Shown one piece after another: positions 49,248 through 58,151 of a stretch of 64,000 nucleotides of DNA. Made by a program: the position numbers and the translations under genes. The DNA lies in contig JAPKHK010000012.1 of assembly GCA_026646885.1 (NCBI GenBank), forward strand, positions 58,556-122,555, written 5' to 3'. Under the pieces are notes generated by a model. It was not told the origin of the DNA, ran no database searches, and saw nothing but the letters and a program-made list of their open reading frames with translations. Origin of the DNA: Casimicrobiaceae bacterium. Lineage in GTDB: Bacteria > Pseudomonadota > Gammaproteobacteria > Burkholderiales > Casimicrobiaceae. Within the stretch, counting starts at the first letter, position 1. The number at the start of each line of letters is the position of its first letter.

Positions 49248-51097
49248 GGCGCTGGCCTCTCCATGGCGGGCGGCGTACTCTCGGGCGCGAAACCCTGGAA
49301 GCCGTCATTGGTTGACGTCTGCGCGAACACGCGGAAGCGCGGCTCCGACGGCATCTTCGCCACCAACATCTCCAACTCCTTCACACAAACCGCCGCAGCG
49401 AGAACGACGTCATCGTAGCGAGCCGGAAACAGCGGCGACCAGCAGCCAGCCCCTTCAAACACCTCGTCGTTGTCGGCCCACACTTTCGACTCGTGTTCTA
49501 GCCAGGGGCGGACGCTCCTGATGAATTCATCATGCGGAAACCGGTTGCCACTCACGCCGAACGAGAAGAGGCGCCTCCCGCCGAAGCCCATGGAGAACGA
49601 CGCGAACGTGCGAGGAATAGACCACCAAGCGCGTTCGAGCGTCGACAAGGCCACGTCCGATGACGTGCAGTCGATGATGATGTCGTACTCGTCTAGCTGC
49701 GCCTCAATGGCCGTGGCATCGCTGGGGAGCCTTTCGCTGAACTCTACGACTCGAACGGTCGGCGAAATCTGCCGAAGCCGCTCTGCCACAACGGACACTT
49801 TGGACGAGCCGACGTCTGCGAGAGTTGCCACGTGTCGGTTGATATTGCCTGACTCCAGTACATCCTCATCGACCAGTGCGATATTCTTTGCCCCAGCGCG
49901 GACGAGCAGCTCGCTGACAACCGACCCGAGCGCGCCGACACCGAGGACCGTGATGTTGCAGTCTCGAACCGAGCGCGGCAGCCGTCCTCGAGCTTGGAGG
50001 CGATCTTCGCTCCAGTTGTCGGTAAACAAGTACTTGAGCGCGACGGTGTCTGCGAACTTTCCACAGCGGTCGCGATGCCACCAGCCGCGCGCGTTTGGAC
50101 GGAATCCACGCGGTTGCCCCGCCGCCTCATCGAGAATAGGAAGTAGCAATGAATCCCAGTGGACCTCGCTGGCATCCTCTCCCACGCGCCTAGGCATGGG
50201 ATACCCGAGCAAGAGGATGGCGCTGAACTTCGAACCTTGAAGCTGCGGAAACAGCCATCGGAACATCGAATCGACGTCGATATTCATCGTCTTCGCGATT
50301 CGCCGGATGTCGCGCCACGTTTCTGGTGCCTGCCAAGGCCGAACAACAACTGGCTGCGGCCACAGCCACCAGAAGCCGTTCACGCGCTGTTCCATCGCTA
50401 GGTTACCGAGCTCCCGGCCTGACCACCCCCGTACGACATCGCCGCGCTGATCCTCAAAGCTCTGGGTTGCTAAGACGCCTTTGATTTCCTTCAGCGTACC
50501 CAACCGAACAATTCCGAAGCTCCCCACTCGCCCATTCCATGCAGTAAACGATGCTGAGCTCTCGTCGTGAATGACGCGCGCGTGGCGCCAGCTACGCACG
50601 GGACGGTCAGGCAGTTCGAAGGGATCACCCGCTGCGACGAGCTGGTCATTGGCCGCACGGTCCAGCCACTCGAGTGCTCGCTCGGTATGCCATCGAAGAC
50701 GCTGGTCAGCGTCACCAACGGGATCGCGCACGACGACCACGCGCCGTTCGCCGCCAAGAGGCATATCGAGGCAAAGGCGCCCCTCTCGCCACCCACGTCG
50801 ATCCTTGCCCGGCGCGTTCCGCGACTGGTGTGGGAAAGTCGCGGTGATTCCACCTTCGCAAGACGGGTAGAACGAAATACGCCCGAAGGGATAAGTGTTA
50901 TCGAGTAGAACGCACCATCGCGTCGCAGCACCAACGAACTCGGTGCCCATATCCCGTCGAAGCGTGATCCGAACGACCCAACGCTTCGCCTGTTGGTTGA
51001 ACTTCGGACTATCCTCTACGGAGCAAGCGACGACCGAACGAAGACCACGAAGGCCACGCTCGATCGCGGACGGTAGGAGGACGGTAGTCGTGGTCAC
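49244..51097 (-). CDS. cap2: CBASS Cap2, E2-E1 ubiquitin-ligase-like fusion
   Basis: 617 residues. The N-terminal E2-like domain has its catalytic Cys109 in REGRLCLDMP. A linker follows, then the E1 (ThiF/adenylation) domain with nucleotide motif VLGVGALGS (about 384-392), the Asp-containing ALVDEDVLESGNINRH, and catalytic Cys552 in GAGCWSP. Cap2 activates and conjugates the C-terminus of the CD-NTase to cellular targets, priming cyclic nucleotide synthesis. It overlaps the CD-NTase gene by four bases. Confidence 0.95.
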   Translation of the reverse strand: MTTTTVLLPSAIERGLRGLRSVVACSVEDSPKFNQQAKRWVVRITLRRDMGTEFVGAATRWCVLLDNTYPFGRISFYPSCEGGITATFPHQSRNAPGKDRRGWREGRLCLDMPLGGERRVVVVRDPVGDADQRLRWHTERALEWLDRAANDQLVAAGDPFELPDRPVRSWRHARVIHDESSASFTAWNGRVGSFGIVRLGTLKEIKGVLATQSFEDQRGDVVRGWSGRELGNLAMEQRVNGFWWLWPQPVVVRPWQAPETWRDIRRIAKTMNIDVDSMFRWLFPQLQGSKFSAILLLGYPMPRRVGEDASEVHWDSLLLPILDEAAGQPRGFRPNARGWWHRDRCGKFADTVALKYLFTDNWSEDRLQARGRLPRSVRDCNITVLGVGALGSVVSELLVRAGAKNIALVDEDVLESGNINRHVATLADVGSSKVSVVAERLRQISPTVRVVEFSERLPSDATAIEAQLDEYDIIIDCTSSDVALSTLERAWWSIPRTFASFSMGFGGRRLFSFGVSGNRFPHDEFIRSVRPWLEHESKVWADNDEVFEGAGCWSPLFPARYDDVVLAAAVCVKELEMLVAKMPSEPRFRVFAQTSTNDGFQGFAPESTPPAMERPAP

Positions 51098-52230
51098 GCG
51101 AAGCGGCCGCTCCCCGGTGTAGCAGGCCCCGTGGGTGGGGTGTAGCCACGCCCTGATCCGCTCGATCCACCCCCATTCTCTGGCGGCTTCGGGAACTTGC
51201 TGCCGAATAATTCACGCCAGAGGTTTCCGCTCTCGGTACGGTCTTGCGAGTCGTAGGCGCGGCGAGCGAGGGCAGCGCCGTGCTTGACCTGGTCGTAGAA
51301 CTTTTTGAAGTCGTCTACCGAAATCCGCTTGAACACGTCGTGAGTCGGCACGCCATAGTCCGGCAGTGTCGGCTTACCGCCGACCAGTACCGTCAGCTTG
51401 TACTCGGAGACGATCTTCTCCAGTGTTTTCACGACACCCTCAGCGACGCTCTCGATGTCGTCGGGGCAGCACTCACCGATGAGCCGCTCAAGCGGAAAGC
51501 CCTTCGGATGCTTCGGATCCTCGTGCTTTTCGACGCGCCACCACTTGATGGCTTTCACGACATTGACGAAGTGCTTGTCTGTCCGGTTATTCTTGTCGCG
51601 CGTCCATGTGATCTGCGCGAGCGGGTGGGTCGACTCCCACTTATTTGCGTCGCGATCCGGGATGCGAAGGGGCTGAGATTTCCACTCGGGCTCGTTCTTT
51701 GCCTCGGCGATGAGCGTTCGCGCATCGCTCCTGTAGCGGGAGCTGAGCCCGAGCCACGAGCGATGTAGTCGCCACTCGGGATCGTCTTCGAGGCTATCGT
51801 CAGCCGAGAGTGCCTCGGATCGGAGGATGCCCACTTCGGCCTCGGACGGTGCAGAGGTAAGGACGAGGTCCAACTCGACGTAGGACAGTTCGATACCAAA
51901 CGACCGCCCCTGCTGTCGCCACTTACCCTTGTAGTGCTTGTCTAGGAACGGCGTGAAGATGTCCATCGCCTTCGCAGGCGTGTACTCCTGCTCGGAGAGC
52001 TTCGTGACGACGATGATGTCGACGTCCGATCGTCGGTCCCCCTTCGGACGAATCGCGGTCGAGCGTTTGTAGCTGCCCTGAAGGAAATCCGAGACGAGAC
52101 ACTTCTTCAGCCCCTCGTCAGCGTTGAGCCGGTCACGCAGCGTCTGATGCCCGGTCTTCAGGTCGTCGCGCATTGCCTTGGTGGGGCGGATGTCTTGTAG
52201 GAAACTAGCAAAATCAGTCTCAAGGATCAT
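51094..52230 (-). CDS. CBASS CD-NTase (cGAS/DncV-like nucleotidyltransferase)
   Basis: 378 residues. The nucleotidyltransferase core has Gly52-Ser53 (QGSYKRST), the metal-binding Asp69 and Asp71 (RRSDVDIIVV), and the third acid Asp121 (YVELDLVL). It makes a cyclic di- or trinucleotide on phage sensing that activates Cap4. The C-terminal about 35 residues are Gly/Pro/Ser-rich and disordered, ending GRFA; this free tail is what Cap2 is expected to conjugate. Clade and product cannot be assigned by eye. Confidence 0.93.
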   Translation of the reverse strand: MILETDFASFLQDIRPTKAMRDDLKTGHQTLRDRLNADEGLKKCLVSDFLQGSYKRSTAIRPKGDRRSDVDIIVVTKLSEQEYTPAKAMDIFTPFLDKHYKGKWRQQGRSFGIELSYVELDLVLTSAPSEAEVGILRSEALSADDSLEDDPEWRLHRSWLGLSSRYRSDARTLIAEAKNEPEWKSQPLRIPDRDANKWESTHPLAQITWTRDKNNRTDKHFVNVVKAIKWWRVEKHEDPKHPKGFPLERLIGECCPDDIESVAEGVVKTLEKIVSEYKLTVLVGGKPTLPDYGVPTHDVFKRISVDDFKKFYDQVKHGAALARRAYDSQDRTESGNLWRELFGSKFPKPPENGGGSSGSGRGYTPPTGPATPGSGRFA

Positions 52231-53792
52231 GGCGTGGCCTCTTGGTGTGCCGCGACGGCCTTCGCCGAGGGCGGTAGCGAAAAGGAAAGCTCGTAGGAGC
52301 CGTCACGCTCGATGCCGAAGTCGAACTCGTAGAGCGCGATTCGACCGAGGGCCTCGCGCTGTTGGCCGATGAAAAACATCAGCGCGTTGGGGGATGCGAA
52401 GAAGATGTGAGCCCTGGCGGCTCGATTCGGACGCGCGCTCATCAGAAGCGCAGGCAGTGCGGCCGCAAGCTGGTAGGCGTGATCAGCCTTCTTAATACTC
52501 TGGGGCGATGGCCCGCCCTCCGGGCTCAGCACCACGAGACGCCGCACCGGCGGCGCTCCCGCCGACAAGAGGTACTTCTCGACGTCGACGCGAGCGTCGT
52601 GGGTGACGGACAAGCAGATTGCCACGTCGTCCGCATCCGCGTTCTTCTCAATCATCTGCGGTGCCGCCCACGAGACCCCCGTCGACGCGTCCTTGACCGG
52701 TCGCCACACATCGAGGTTCGGCTTCTGCAGCGGCGCTGCCTTCACGCCGGAGTTGCGGCTCAACTCCCAGCCCGCAAGCAGCGCAAACGAGCCGTGGCAC
52801 TCGAGGGCGATTACCGACTCTTCACCGCGGAGACGTGCCCGGCGATCCTGATTGCTAAGGAATGAGAGTACCTGCACCGCGCTCGCCTCCCACGAACCTT
52901 CATCTGTCAGGTGGCGGCCGTCGAAGTTGGACGAGACGCAGACGAGCTCGTCCACCTCGGACTCGAGCCGCTCGGCGAAGCGCATGAAGCTCCGCACGCC
53001 GATAGCGAAGGGGCGTGCGGACCTCGCGCTGCCCCCGAGTAGGAGCCCCTCCTTCTGGCACAACGTGCGGAATTCGGCCTCGTCGAACGAGTGCTGGCCG
53101 CTCATCAGGAACTGCTGCGCCAGGCTCTCGTAGGGGCACGCCGCGCGGTCAGCGCTTGGAGTGCGGAGGCCAGCGGCCTGAAGGGTCGCGTAGACGTACG
53201 CCTTAAAATCGCGTCGACCGAAGTGATCGAGCTGGAACCGCAACGTGCGCGCGAACGCCGTGAACGGCTCGACTTCGAGGCTCAGATGGGCGCGCCATTT
53301 CTCACGGACCTTCCCGAGGTGGCCCTTCGCGCCATCCGTGAAGAACTTGGGTGGCAGCTCACCGTCGAACTCGCGCAAGAGACCAGCGAGCTTGTCGTCG
53401 TCCTTCCACCGCCAGTTGGACGCGAGGTGGAGCCGAAACGGGACGCGCTCCTGCGCCGAGAGACGGGCATAGGCCTTGTAAAAGCGCTGAAGCAGCGAGA
53501 CCTTCGCGCTGATGAACGAGGGATCGATCAGCGCGTCGGCGCTGTACGCATCGCGGTTGTCGACATGGTACTTAAGCTGGAAATAGTCGGCACTCGCCTG
53601 CCAGCCGCCCGCGTTGACCCCAGGCGCTCGGTAGAAGACGACGACATCGTCAACGCCATCTGCGGCGTCGTGCTCGAGGATGACCCGTTCGACTAGAGAG
53701 GTTGGACGCAACAGGTCAGCTGCCTGCCGCCAGAAGAATAGCCCCTGGTAAACATCCCCTTCGGTTCTTGCGCCAACTTGGCCAAGTGCCAC
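52227..53792 (-). CDS. cap4: CBASS effector Cap4, nuclease-SAVED protein
   Basis: 521 residues. The N-terminal domain resembles the DUF4297-type PD-(D/E)XK nuclease: GDVYQGLFFWRQA, then VDDVVVFY (Asp48/Asp49) and YFQLKYH (Gln72, Lys74). The C-terminal half is the SAVED sensor, ending with HIFFASPNALMFFIGQQR. On binding the cyclic nucleotide, Cap4 oligomerises and degrades DNA, killing the infected cell. It is the first gene of the operon, and the promoter lies in the 90-base spacer shared with the restriction-modification genes. Confidence 0.9.
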   Translation of the reverse strand: MALGQVGARTEGDVYQGLFFWRQAADLLRPTSLVERVILEHDAADGVDDVVVFYRAPGVNAGGWQASADYFQLKYHVDNRDAYSADALIDPSFISAKVSLLQRFYKAYARLSAQERVPFRLHLASNWRWKDDDKLAGLLREFDGELPPKFFTDGAKGHLGKVREKWRAHLSLEVEPFTAFARTLRFQLDHFGRRDFKAYVYATLQAAGLRTPSADRAACPYESLAQQFLMSGQHSFDEAEFRTLCQKEGLLLGGSARSARPFAIGVRSFMRFAERLESEVDELVCVSSNFDGRHLTDEGSWEASAVQVLSFLSNQDRRARLRGEESVIALECHGSFALLAGWELSRNSGVKAAPLQKPNLDVWRPVKDASTGVSWAAPQMIEKNADADDVAICLSVTHDARVDVEKYLLSAGAPPVRRLVVLSPEGGPSPQSIKKADHAYQLAAALPALLMSARPNRAARAHIFFASPNALMFFIGQQREALGRIALYEFDFGIERDGSYELSFSLPPSAKAVAAHQEATP

Positions 53793-53837
53793 GATTTTCC
53801 TCCTCGTCTGAGATTTGCCTTGGCTTCAGTTGCCCCT

Positions 53838-53855
53838 TGATGTAATATAACATCA
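53838..53855. promoter_or_regulatory. Inverted repeat between CBASS and restriction-modification genes
   Basis: TGATGT-AATATA-ACATCA is a perfect inverted repeat. TGTAAT (53841-53846) and ATTACA (53861-53866) form a second overlapping pair. It sits 29 bases before the small RHH-like gene and 46 bases before cap4, so one site could control both divergent operons. Confidence 0.6.
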
Positions 53856-53883
53856 GTCACATTACATTGTCACGACTACACCT

Positions 53884-54117
53884 ATGAGTATCGGCAACAG
53901 CGGAAGAATCGTCATTGAGGTCGACCCTGGGGTTAAGCGGCATCTTTACACCGCCCTCGCCAGAGACGGGATGTCGCTCAAGGAATGGTTCTTGAAGAGC
54001 GCACAGGCGTATTTGTCAAGCGCAGATCAAATGACTCTAGCGCTCGCAACTGACAAGCCACCCGAGGTCGAACGGAGTACTAGCGATATCCGGTTGGACG
54101 AGCCCGGAAAAATCTAA
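53884..54117 (+). CDS. Small ribbon-helix-helix-like protein upstream of the methyltransferase
   Basis: 77 residues. The pattern GRIVIEVDPGVKRHLYTALA (strand, then helix) followed by DGMSLKEWFLKSAQAYL (second helix) fits a ribbon-helix-helix DNA-binding domain; the rest is a short acidic tail. It ends two bases before the methyltransferase start, so the two are co-transcribed. By position it is a candidate control protein of the restriction-modification system, acting on the inverted repeat just upstream. Usual R-M control proteins are XRE-type, so this is unusual. Confidence 0.7.
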   Translation: MSIGNSGRIVIEVDPGVKRHLYTALARDGMSLKEWFLKSAQAYLSSADQMTLALATDKPPEVERSTSDIRLDEPGKI

Positions 54118-54119
54118 AT

Positions 54120-55886
54120 ATGAATTTTTCCACCACACTCACAGAATCCTCGGCCAGGTCACATCGGTATAGCGACGTTGAAGAGCCAAAAGCCGCAGGA
54201 TCTACTTATACACCAGAAAATCTCGCTGACTTTGTTGCAACACAGATCGTTAATGCGGCAAATTTTTCGACACGAAAGAAAATAAAAGTATTAGATCCGG
54301 CTGTGGGTGACGGAGCTTTATTAGAAGCGCTCGTAAGCAAGCTCCCAGAGGATATCATCAGGAAAGTCGAAGTATTTGGATATGACACGAATTCAATTGC
54401 TGTAACCAATGCGCGCGAACGCCTAGAGGTCAAGTTTCCATCTGTGACTTTTCATTTGGAGGAAAGAAACTTCCTGCAGTACGTCCTTCAGGAGCAAAAC
54501 GACGACCTGCTAACGCAGCAAACGACCAAGCAGTTATTCGATCTGGTGATTGCCAATCCGCCTTATGTTCGGACTCAGATCATTGGAGCCCAGCAGGCCC
54601 AGCAACTGGCTAAGAGCTTCGGGCTGACTGGTCGAGTTGATTTGTATTACCCGTTCATACTTTCAATTTCGAAAGTGCTTTCGCCTGATGGTATAGCGGG
54701 GGTAATCACGTCCAATCGCTTCATGACTACGAAATCTGGGCAGTCCGTTCGACGCGCGCTGCTAACCCAGTTCGAGCTCCTACATGTTTGGGATCTGGGC
54801 GACACAAAGCTATTTGATGCCGCCGTCCTACCCTCTGTGTTTTTGGCAAGAGGAACAACAAAGCATCGAACTCCCCACGTTGTAGACGTCAAATACACGT
54901 CAATCTATGAAGCGAAGAGTGCTGAAGGAACAGCCACAACTGACATTCTGGCTACCTTGAGTGCGAGGGACAGCGAAGTCAGATCAATCCCAGACGGTCG
55001 TCATTTCCTCATTCGTCAAGGTGTGCTCGACAACGGTGGCGATCCCGAGGGCGTCTGGCGTGTTGCCACCGAGACATCCGACGAGTGGATGGATACGGTA
55101 GGTCGGCATACTTGGGACACGTTTAGGCGAATTGGAAAAATCCGTGTTGGCGTCAAATCTACTGCGGATAAGGTCTTCATCAGATCGGATTGGGATGCCA
55201 TTCCAGGCGGCCGCCCTGAACTGGTTCGACCGCTGATTACAAGGCACTGTGCTCAGAGATTCAAATCTGCAATACCAGGCAAGCCATCTCAAAGAAAAGA
55301 AATCCTTTATCCTCATAAATCAACGGAGACTGGGCGCGCAGCCGTCGATCTCGATCTATACCCAAAGTCCAAAAAATATCTTGAAGAACATCGCGCCACC
55401 CTAGAGGCGAGAACCTACGTAATAGAAGCAGGTAGAAAATGGTACGAAATTTGGGTTCCTCAAGACCCAAGTGCTTGGACGCTCCCAAAGCTGGTATTCC
55501 CGGACATATCGGAAAAACCCATTTTTTGGATCGACATGACTGGCGGGGTCGTCAATGGTGAATGCTATTGGCTAAAGTGTGACCGCGACGATGAGCAAGA
55601 CCTGCTGTGGCTCGCACTTGCAATTGCAAATTCGACCTTCATCGAGGCGTTCTATGATCATCGTTTTAACAACAAGCTCTATGCTGGACGTAGGCGTTTT
55701 ATCACTCAATACGTTGAGCAGTTCCCGCTGCCAGACCCTGATCGGGAAGAGGTTCGGGCCATTGTGTCTCTAGTCAAAAAAATTCATACGCAGACGCCTT
55801 CTCCCGAGGCTGATGAGCTAAGCCTGCAACTGGATAAACAAGTGTGGAAAGTGTTCGGATTAAACCTCGAAGAAATTTCGAGGTAG
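54120..55886 (+). CDS. Type II N6-adenine DNA methyltransferase (Eco57I/TaqI-like)
   Basis: 588 residues. The SAM-binding motif is LDPAVGDGALLEAL (about 58-71) and the catalytic motif IV is NPPY (146-149), as in gamma-class adenine methyltransferases. The C-terminal part (about 330-588) is a target-recognition domain of TaqI/Eco57I type with the HRFNNKLYAGRRRFITQYVE segment. Its end overlaps the convergent nuclease gene by 27 bases. Base composition is clearly more AT-rich than the neighbours, a sign of transfer. Confidence 0.92.
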   Translation: MNFSTTLTESSARSHRYSDVEEPKAAGSTYTPENLADFVATQIVNAANFSTRKKIKVLDPAVGDGALLEALVSKLPEDIIRKVEVFGYDTNSIAVTNARERLEVKFPSVTFHLEERNFLQYVLQEQNDDLLTQQTTKQLFDLVIANPPYVRTQIIGAQQAQQLAKSFGLTGRVDLYYPFILSISKVLSPDGIAGVITSNRFMTTKSGQSVRRALLTQFELLHVWDLGDTKLFDAAVLPSVFLARGTTKHRTPHVVDVKYTSIYEAKSAEGTATTDILATLSARDSEVRSIPDGRHFLIRQGVLDNGGDPEGVWRVATETSDEWMDTVGRHTWDTFRRIGKIRVGVKSTADKVFIRSDWDAIPGGRPELVRPLITRHCAQRFKSAIPGKPSQRKEILYPHKSTETGRAAVDLDLYPKSKKYLEEHRATLEARTYVIEAGRKWYEIWVPQDPSAWTLPKLVFPDISEKPIFWIDMTGGVVNGECYWLKCDRDDEQDLLWLALAIANSTFIEAFYDHRFNNKLYAGRRRFITQYVEQFPLPDPDREEVRAIVSLVKKIHTQTPSPEADELSLQLDKQVWKVFGLNLEEISR

Positions 55887-56906
55887 CGGGATTTGAATCT
55901 TTCCATTGGTTACCTTGCCCTCAAAGCGGCGAAATCGCTTGAAGAAGTCCGCTCCAGTAGTCACGAACAAGTGCGTCAACGTAACCCGCACCCCATCTGT
56001 CTTTGCAAAAAACAGAGCATATCGGGTGTCGCAATGTCGTGGATGATGGTTTCCAAGGGCCTGAATGTCTAAATGGTCGATGCTGTTTGGGAGCACCAAA
56101 CCCAGATCAATCGTAGGCGATGTTTGAAGCTTGACTTCAAGGAGCTGGTGCCTGATATCAGGGAACTGCCCGTTATCCTCATATCGTTTATAACCAAGTC
56201 GTTCACAGATCAGGCGATGCAATGCAGCACCTCTATTTCGCTCTTGATCCATCCCAGGGTCAGCAAACATCGTTCCTACCAGCGGTGATAATTTCTGAAA
56301 TATTGCTTCAACTGTTAGCAACAGACCACTCTCGGGTTCGCTAATTGGACTATGAGCAGGAGCGAGGTCAACGACGGGTCGAACGTAAGGCTGCATCTCA
56401 TCAGTGTCAAATTGTGATAACAATTCGTGCTCTTCGCTCCCTGTTTCCAATCGTGCTTGGTACTTTGTTGTTATCGTGCCCGTCGTGTCGAAGTGGGTCA
56501 GCTCTTGGCCATTTACAACCTTCACTCTGAGAATGACGTCATCTGTAGAGATCTGAATAATTGCGTAGCGCCGCGTTGGAGACAGCTCTTCATTCCATAT
56601 TTGAAGGTTGAGTGATTTTTGAGTATATGTATCCAATTGCTGGCCCAAGAATCGTGGCTGAGTCTTCTTGAACGATTTTGGCGCAGGATACCCAAGTGCT
56701 TCGCATACAGCCGTCTTTACAACTTTAGACCTGGTTCTAAGCGGCAACCCGTTCAAGGAAATACCTTTAAGCCCATCATTGAGCAACGACTGTAGATGAG
56801 CCGTTGGTATCCAGTATTTTTCATCGCCGACCTCGATAAGGTGGTAGATATCAAAACCGGATTTTTGAATGTCGTTTCTATATTGGGCAGCCGATTTTTT
56901 TGTCAT
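55860..56906 (-). CDS. Probable type II restriction endonuclease
   Basis: 348 residues. A PD-(D/E)XK site is visible: Pro249-Asp250 and Glu257-Val-Lys259 in FPDIRHQLLEVKLQ. The N-terminal part has no recognisable domain. It is tail-to-tail with the adenine methyltransferase and shares its AT-rich composition, the layout of a cognate R-M pair. Recognition sequence unknown; I cannot name the enzyme family with certainty. Confidence 0.8.
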   Translation of the reverse strand: MTKKSAAQYRNDIQKSGFDIYHLIEVGDEKYWIPTAHLQSLLNDGLKGISLNGLPLRTRSKVVKTAVCEALGYPAPKSFKKTQPRFLGQQLDTYTQKSLNLQIWNEELSPTRRYAIIQISTDDVILRVKVVNGQELTHFDTTGTITTKYQARLETGSEEHELLSQFDTDEMQPYVRPVVDLAPAHSPISEPESGLLLTVEAIFQKLSPLVGTMFADPGMDQERNRGAALHRLICERLGYKRYEDNGQFPDIRHQLLEVKLQTSPTIDLGLVLPNSIDHLDIQALGNHHPRHCDTRYALFFAKTDGVRVTLTHLFVTTGADFFKRFRRFEGKVTNGKIQIPLPRNFFEV

Positions 56907-57147
56907 AAAGGTTTCCGCAGTTGCACTTCAGGCCGTTGGCAGGGGGCGCTGTCCTGATGCAGTCAGTGCAGCCTTCTCAGCAAAGGCTCGAGAGCAGTCA
57001 AATAACTTTCCAGAATCGCGTTCGCAGTACATCTGAGGCTTATGTGAATGCAAGTACATCATTTTGACGGAAATGTTGCTTCGTCGCTACTGCGGACATT
57101 TGATTCCTTACATCGCGACCCGCTGGCATAGTCGCCAATGCCGGTGA
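56907..57147. other. Gap between restriction gene and prophage lysis genes
   Basis: No gene, RNA or clear terminator is visible. This is the probable junction between the defence genes and the phage-derived lysis cassette; the promoter of the endonuclease gene must lie here. Confidence 0.5.
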
Positions 57148-57645
57148 TCATTTCGAAGCCGCCTGCATCTCCCTGATCCACGCCTGCAACGCCCTCAGTT
57201 GCTCGGCGTTTTCGTGGCAGGTCTGGTAGTTGGCGGCAACGGTTCCGGCGACGGCAGAGAGCGCAATGCCTTCGGCGGCCGCATCAGCATCTCGGGCGGG
57301 CTCGGGCAGCTCACCGGCGGCGGCAGCGTCGTGCAGGCGCACAAAGCCACGGTTGATAGTGCAAGCAGCATCGGCTTGAACGGGCACATAGACGGGAACC
57401 TCCTTGAAGATGGTGTCGCCCTTCTCGCGGATGACGCGGACGCGGTCGACGTACTGGGTGACGACCTTGACGGTGGCTTGCGCCTGCCGCTCGCGGATGG
57501 CTGCGGTCTGTAGGGCTTGTTGCTGGACGGCGGCATCCCATTGCGCTTGAACGAGGCTTGCGCCCTTGATCCAGCCGAAGCCGACCAGGGCGATGCCGAG
57601 CACCGCGAGGGCCAGCAGCCGGTACGGCCATGGAATCACACTCAC
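57148..57645 (-). CDS. Phage lysis protein Rz (i-spanin)
   Basis: About 165 residues. A single N-terminal membrane anchor (LLALAVLGIALVGFGWIKG) is followed by a long helical periplasmic part rich in Q, A, E and R, typical of Rz inner-membrane spanins. The GTG at 57645 overlaps the endolysin stop as GTGA and has GGGGAGG upstream. The outer-membrane partner is encoded in another frame inside it. Spanins fuse the two membranes at the end of lysis. Confidence 0.8.
   Translation of the reverse strand: MSVIPWPYRLLALAVLGIALVGFGWIKGASLVQAQWDAAVQQQALQTAAIRERQAQATVKVVTQYVDRVRVIREKGDTIFKEVPVYVPVQADAACTINRGFVRLHDAAAAGELPEPARDADAAAEGIALSAVAGTVAANYQTCHENAEQLRALQAWIREMQAASK
57195..57389 (-). CDS. Rz1-like o-spanin lipoprotein nested in Rz
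   Basis: Within the Rz gene, a shifted frame encodes a 58- or 64-residue peptide with a signal (MLLALSTVALCAC) whose lipobox gives an acylated cysteine. A proline-rich mature part follows (TTLPPPVSCPSPPE and more). This is the classic Rz1 pattern, a short Pro-rich lipoprotein embedded out of frame in Rz. The start may be 57389 or 57371. Confidence 0.65.
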   Translation of the reverse strand: MCPFKPMLLALSTVALCACTTLPPPVSCPSPPEMLMRPPKALRSLPSPEPLPPTTRPATKTPSN

Positions 57646-58151
57646 GATGCCTCCCCGATGCACTGCCGGTACTCGGCCTCGCGCCGTGTGGCCAACCCGC
57701 CGCACAGGCGCGCATTGGCGGGCAGCGCGCAGTCCTTACCCTGGAAGAAGCGCCAGCGCAGCAGCTCGGCACAGGCCCCGGCGTAGTCCTCGGCGTTGAG
57801 TCTTCTGACCAGAGTGGACTGGCAGAATGCGCGGCTGCCGACGTTGTAGGAGAAGCTCACCAGGGCGTCGTACTCGTGCTGGGCCAGCGGCACGGTTACG
57901 CATTGTTTGAGCGCACCCTCAAACTGCTGCACATCGGTGAGCGCCCGAGCCAGCGCCTTCGGCGGCGTGGTGGTGTCGCCGATCTTCACCCCGGTGGTGG
58001 TGCCGAACCCGATGGTCGGCACATCGCCCTTGACGGGGATCACTGCACGGTCGGTGTAGCCCTCGTGCAGCACGATGCCAACCAGGGCGGCAGCGGACAG
58101 CGTCAGTCCGGCCACCGTCCTGCGCATCGCTGGTGATGGCGGCCGGGTCAT
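57642..58151 (-). CDS. Phage endolysin (lysozyme, GH24-like) with signal-anchor N-terminus
   Basis: 169 residues. A hydrophobic N-terminal segment (about 12-29) may be a signal-arrest-release anchor. The catalytic Glu30 is in LHEGYTD, and GDVPTIGFGTT supplies the other active-site residues; NVGSRAFCQSTLVRRLN is a typical lysozyme core. It degrades peptidoglycan. Overlaps of four bases join it to the holin upstream and Rz downstream. Confidence 0.93.
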   Translation of the reverse strand: MTRPPSPAMRRTVAGLTLSAAALVGIVLHEGYTDRAVIPVKGDVPTIGFGTTTGVKIGDTTTPPKALARALTDVQQFEGALKQCVTVPLAQHEYDALVSFSYNVGSRAFCQSTLVRRLNAEDYAGACAELLRWRFFQGKDCALPANARLCGGLATRREAEYRQCIGEAS

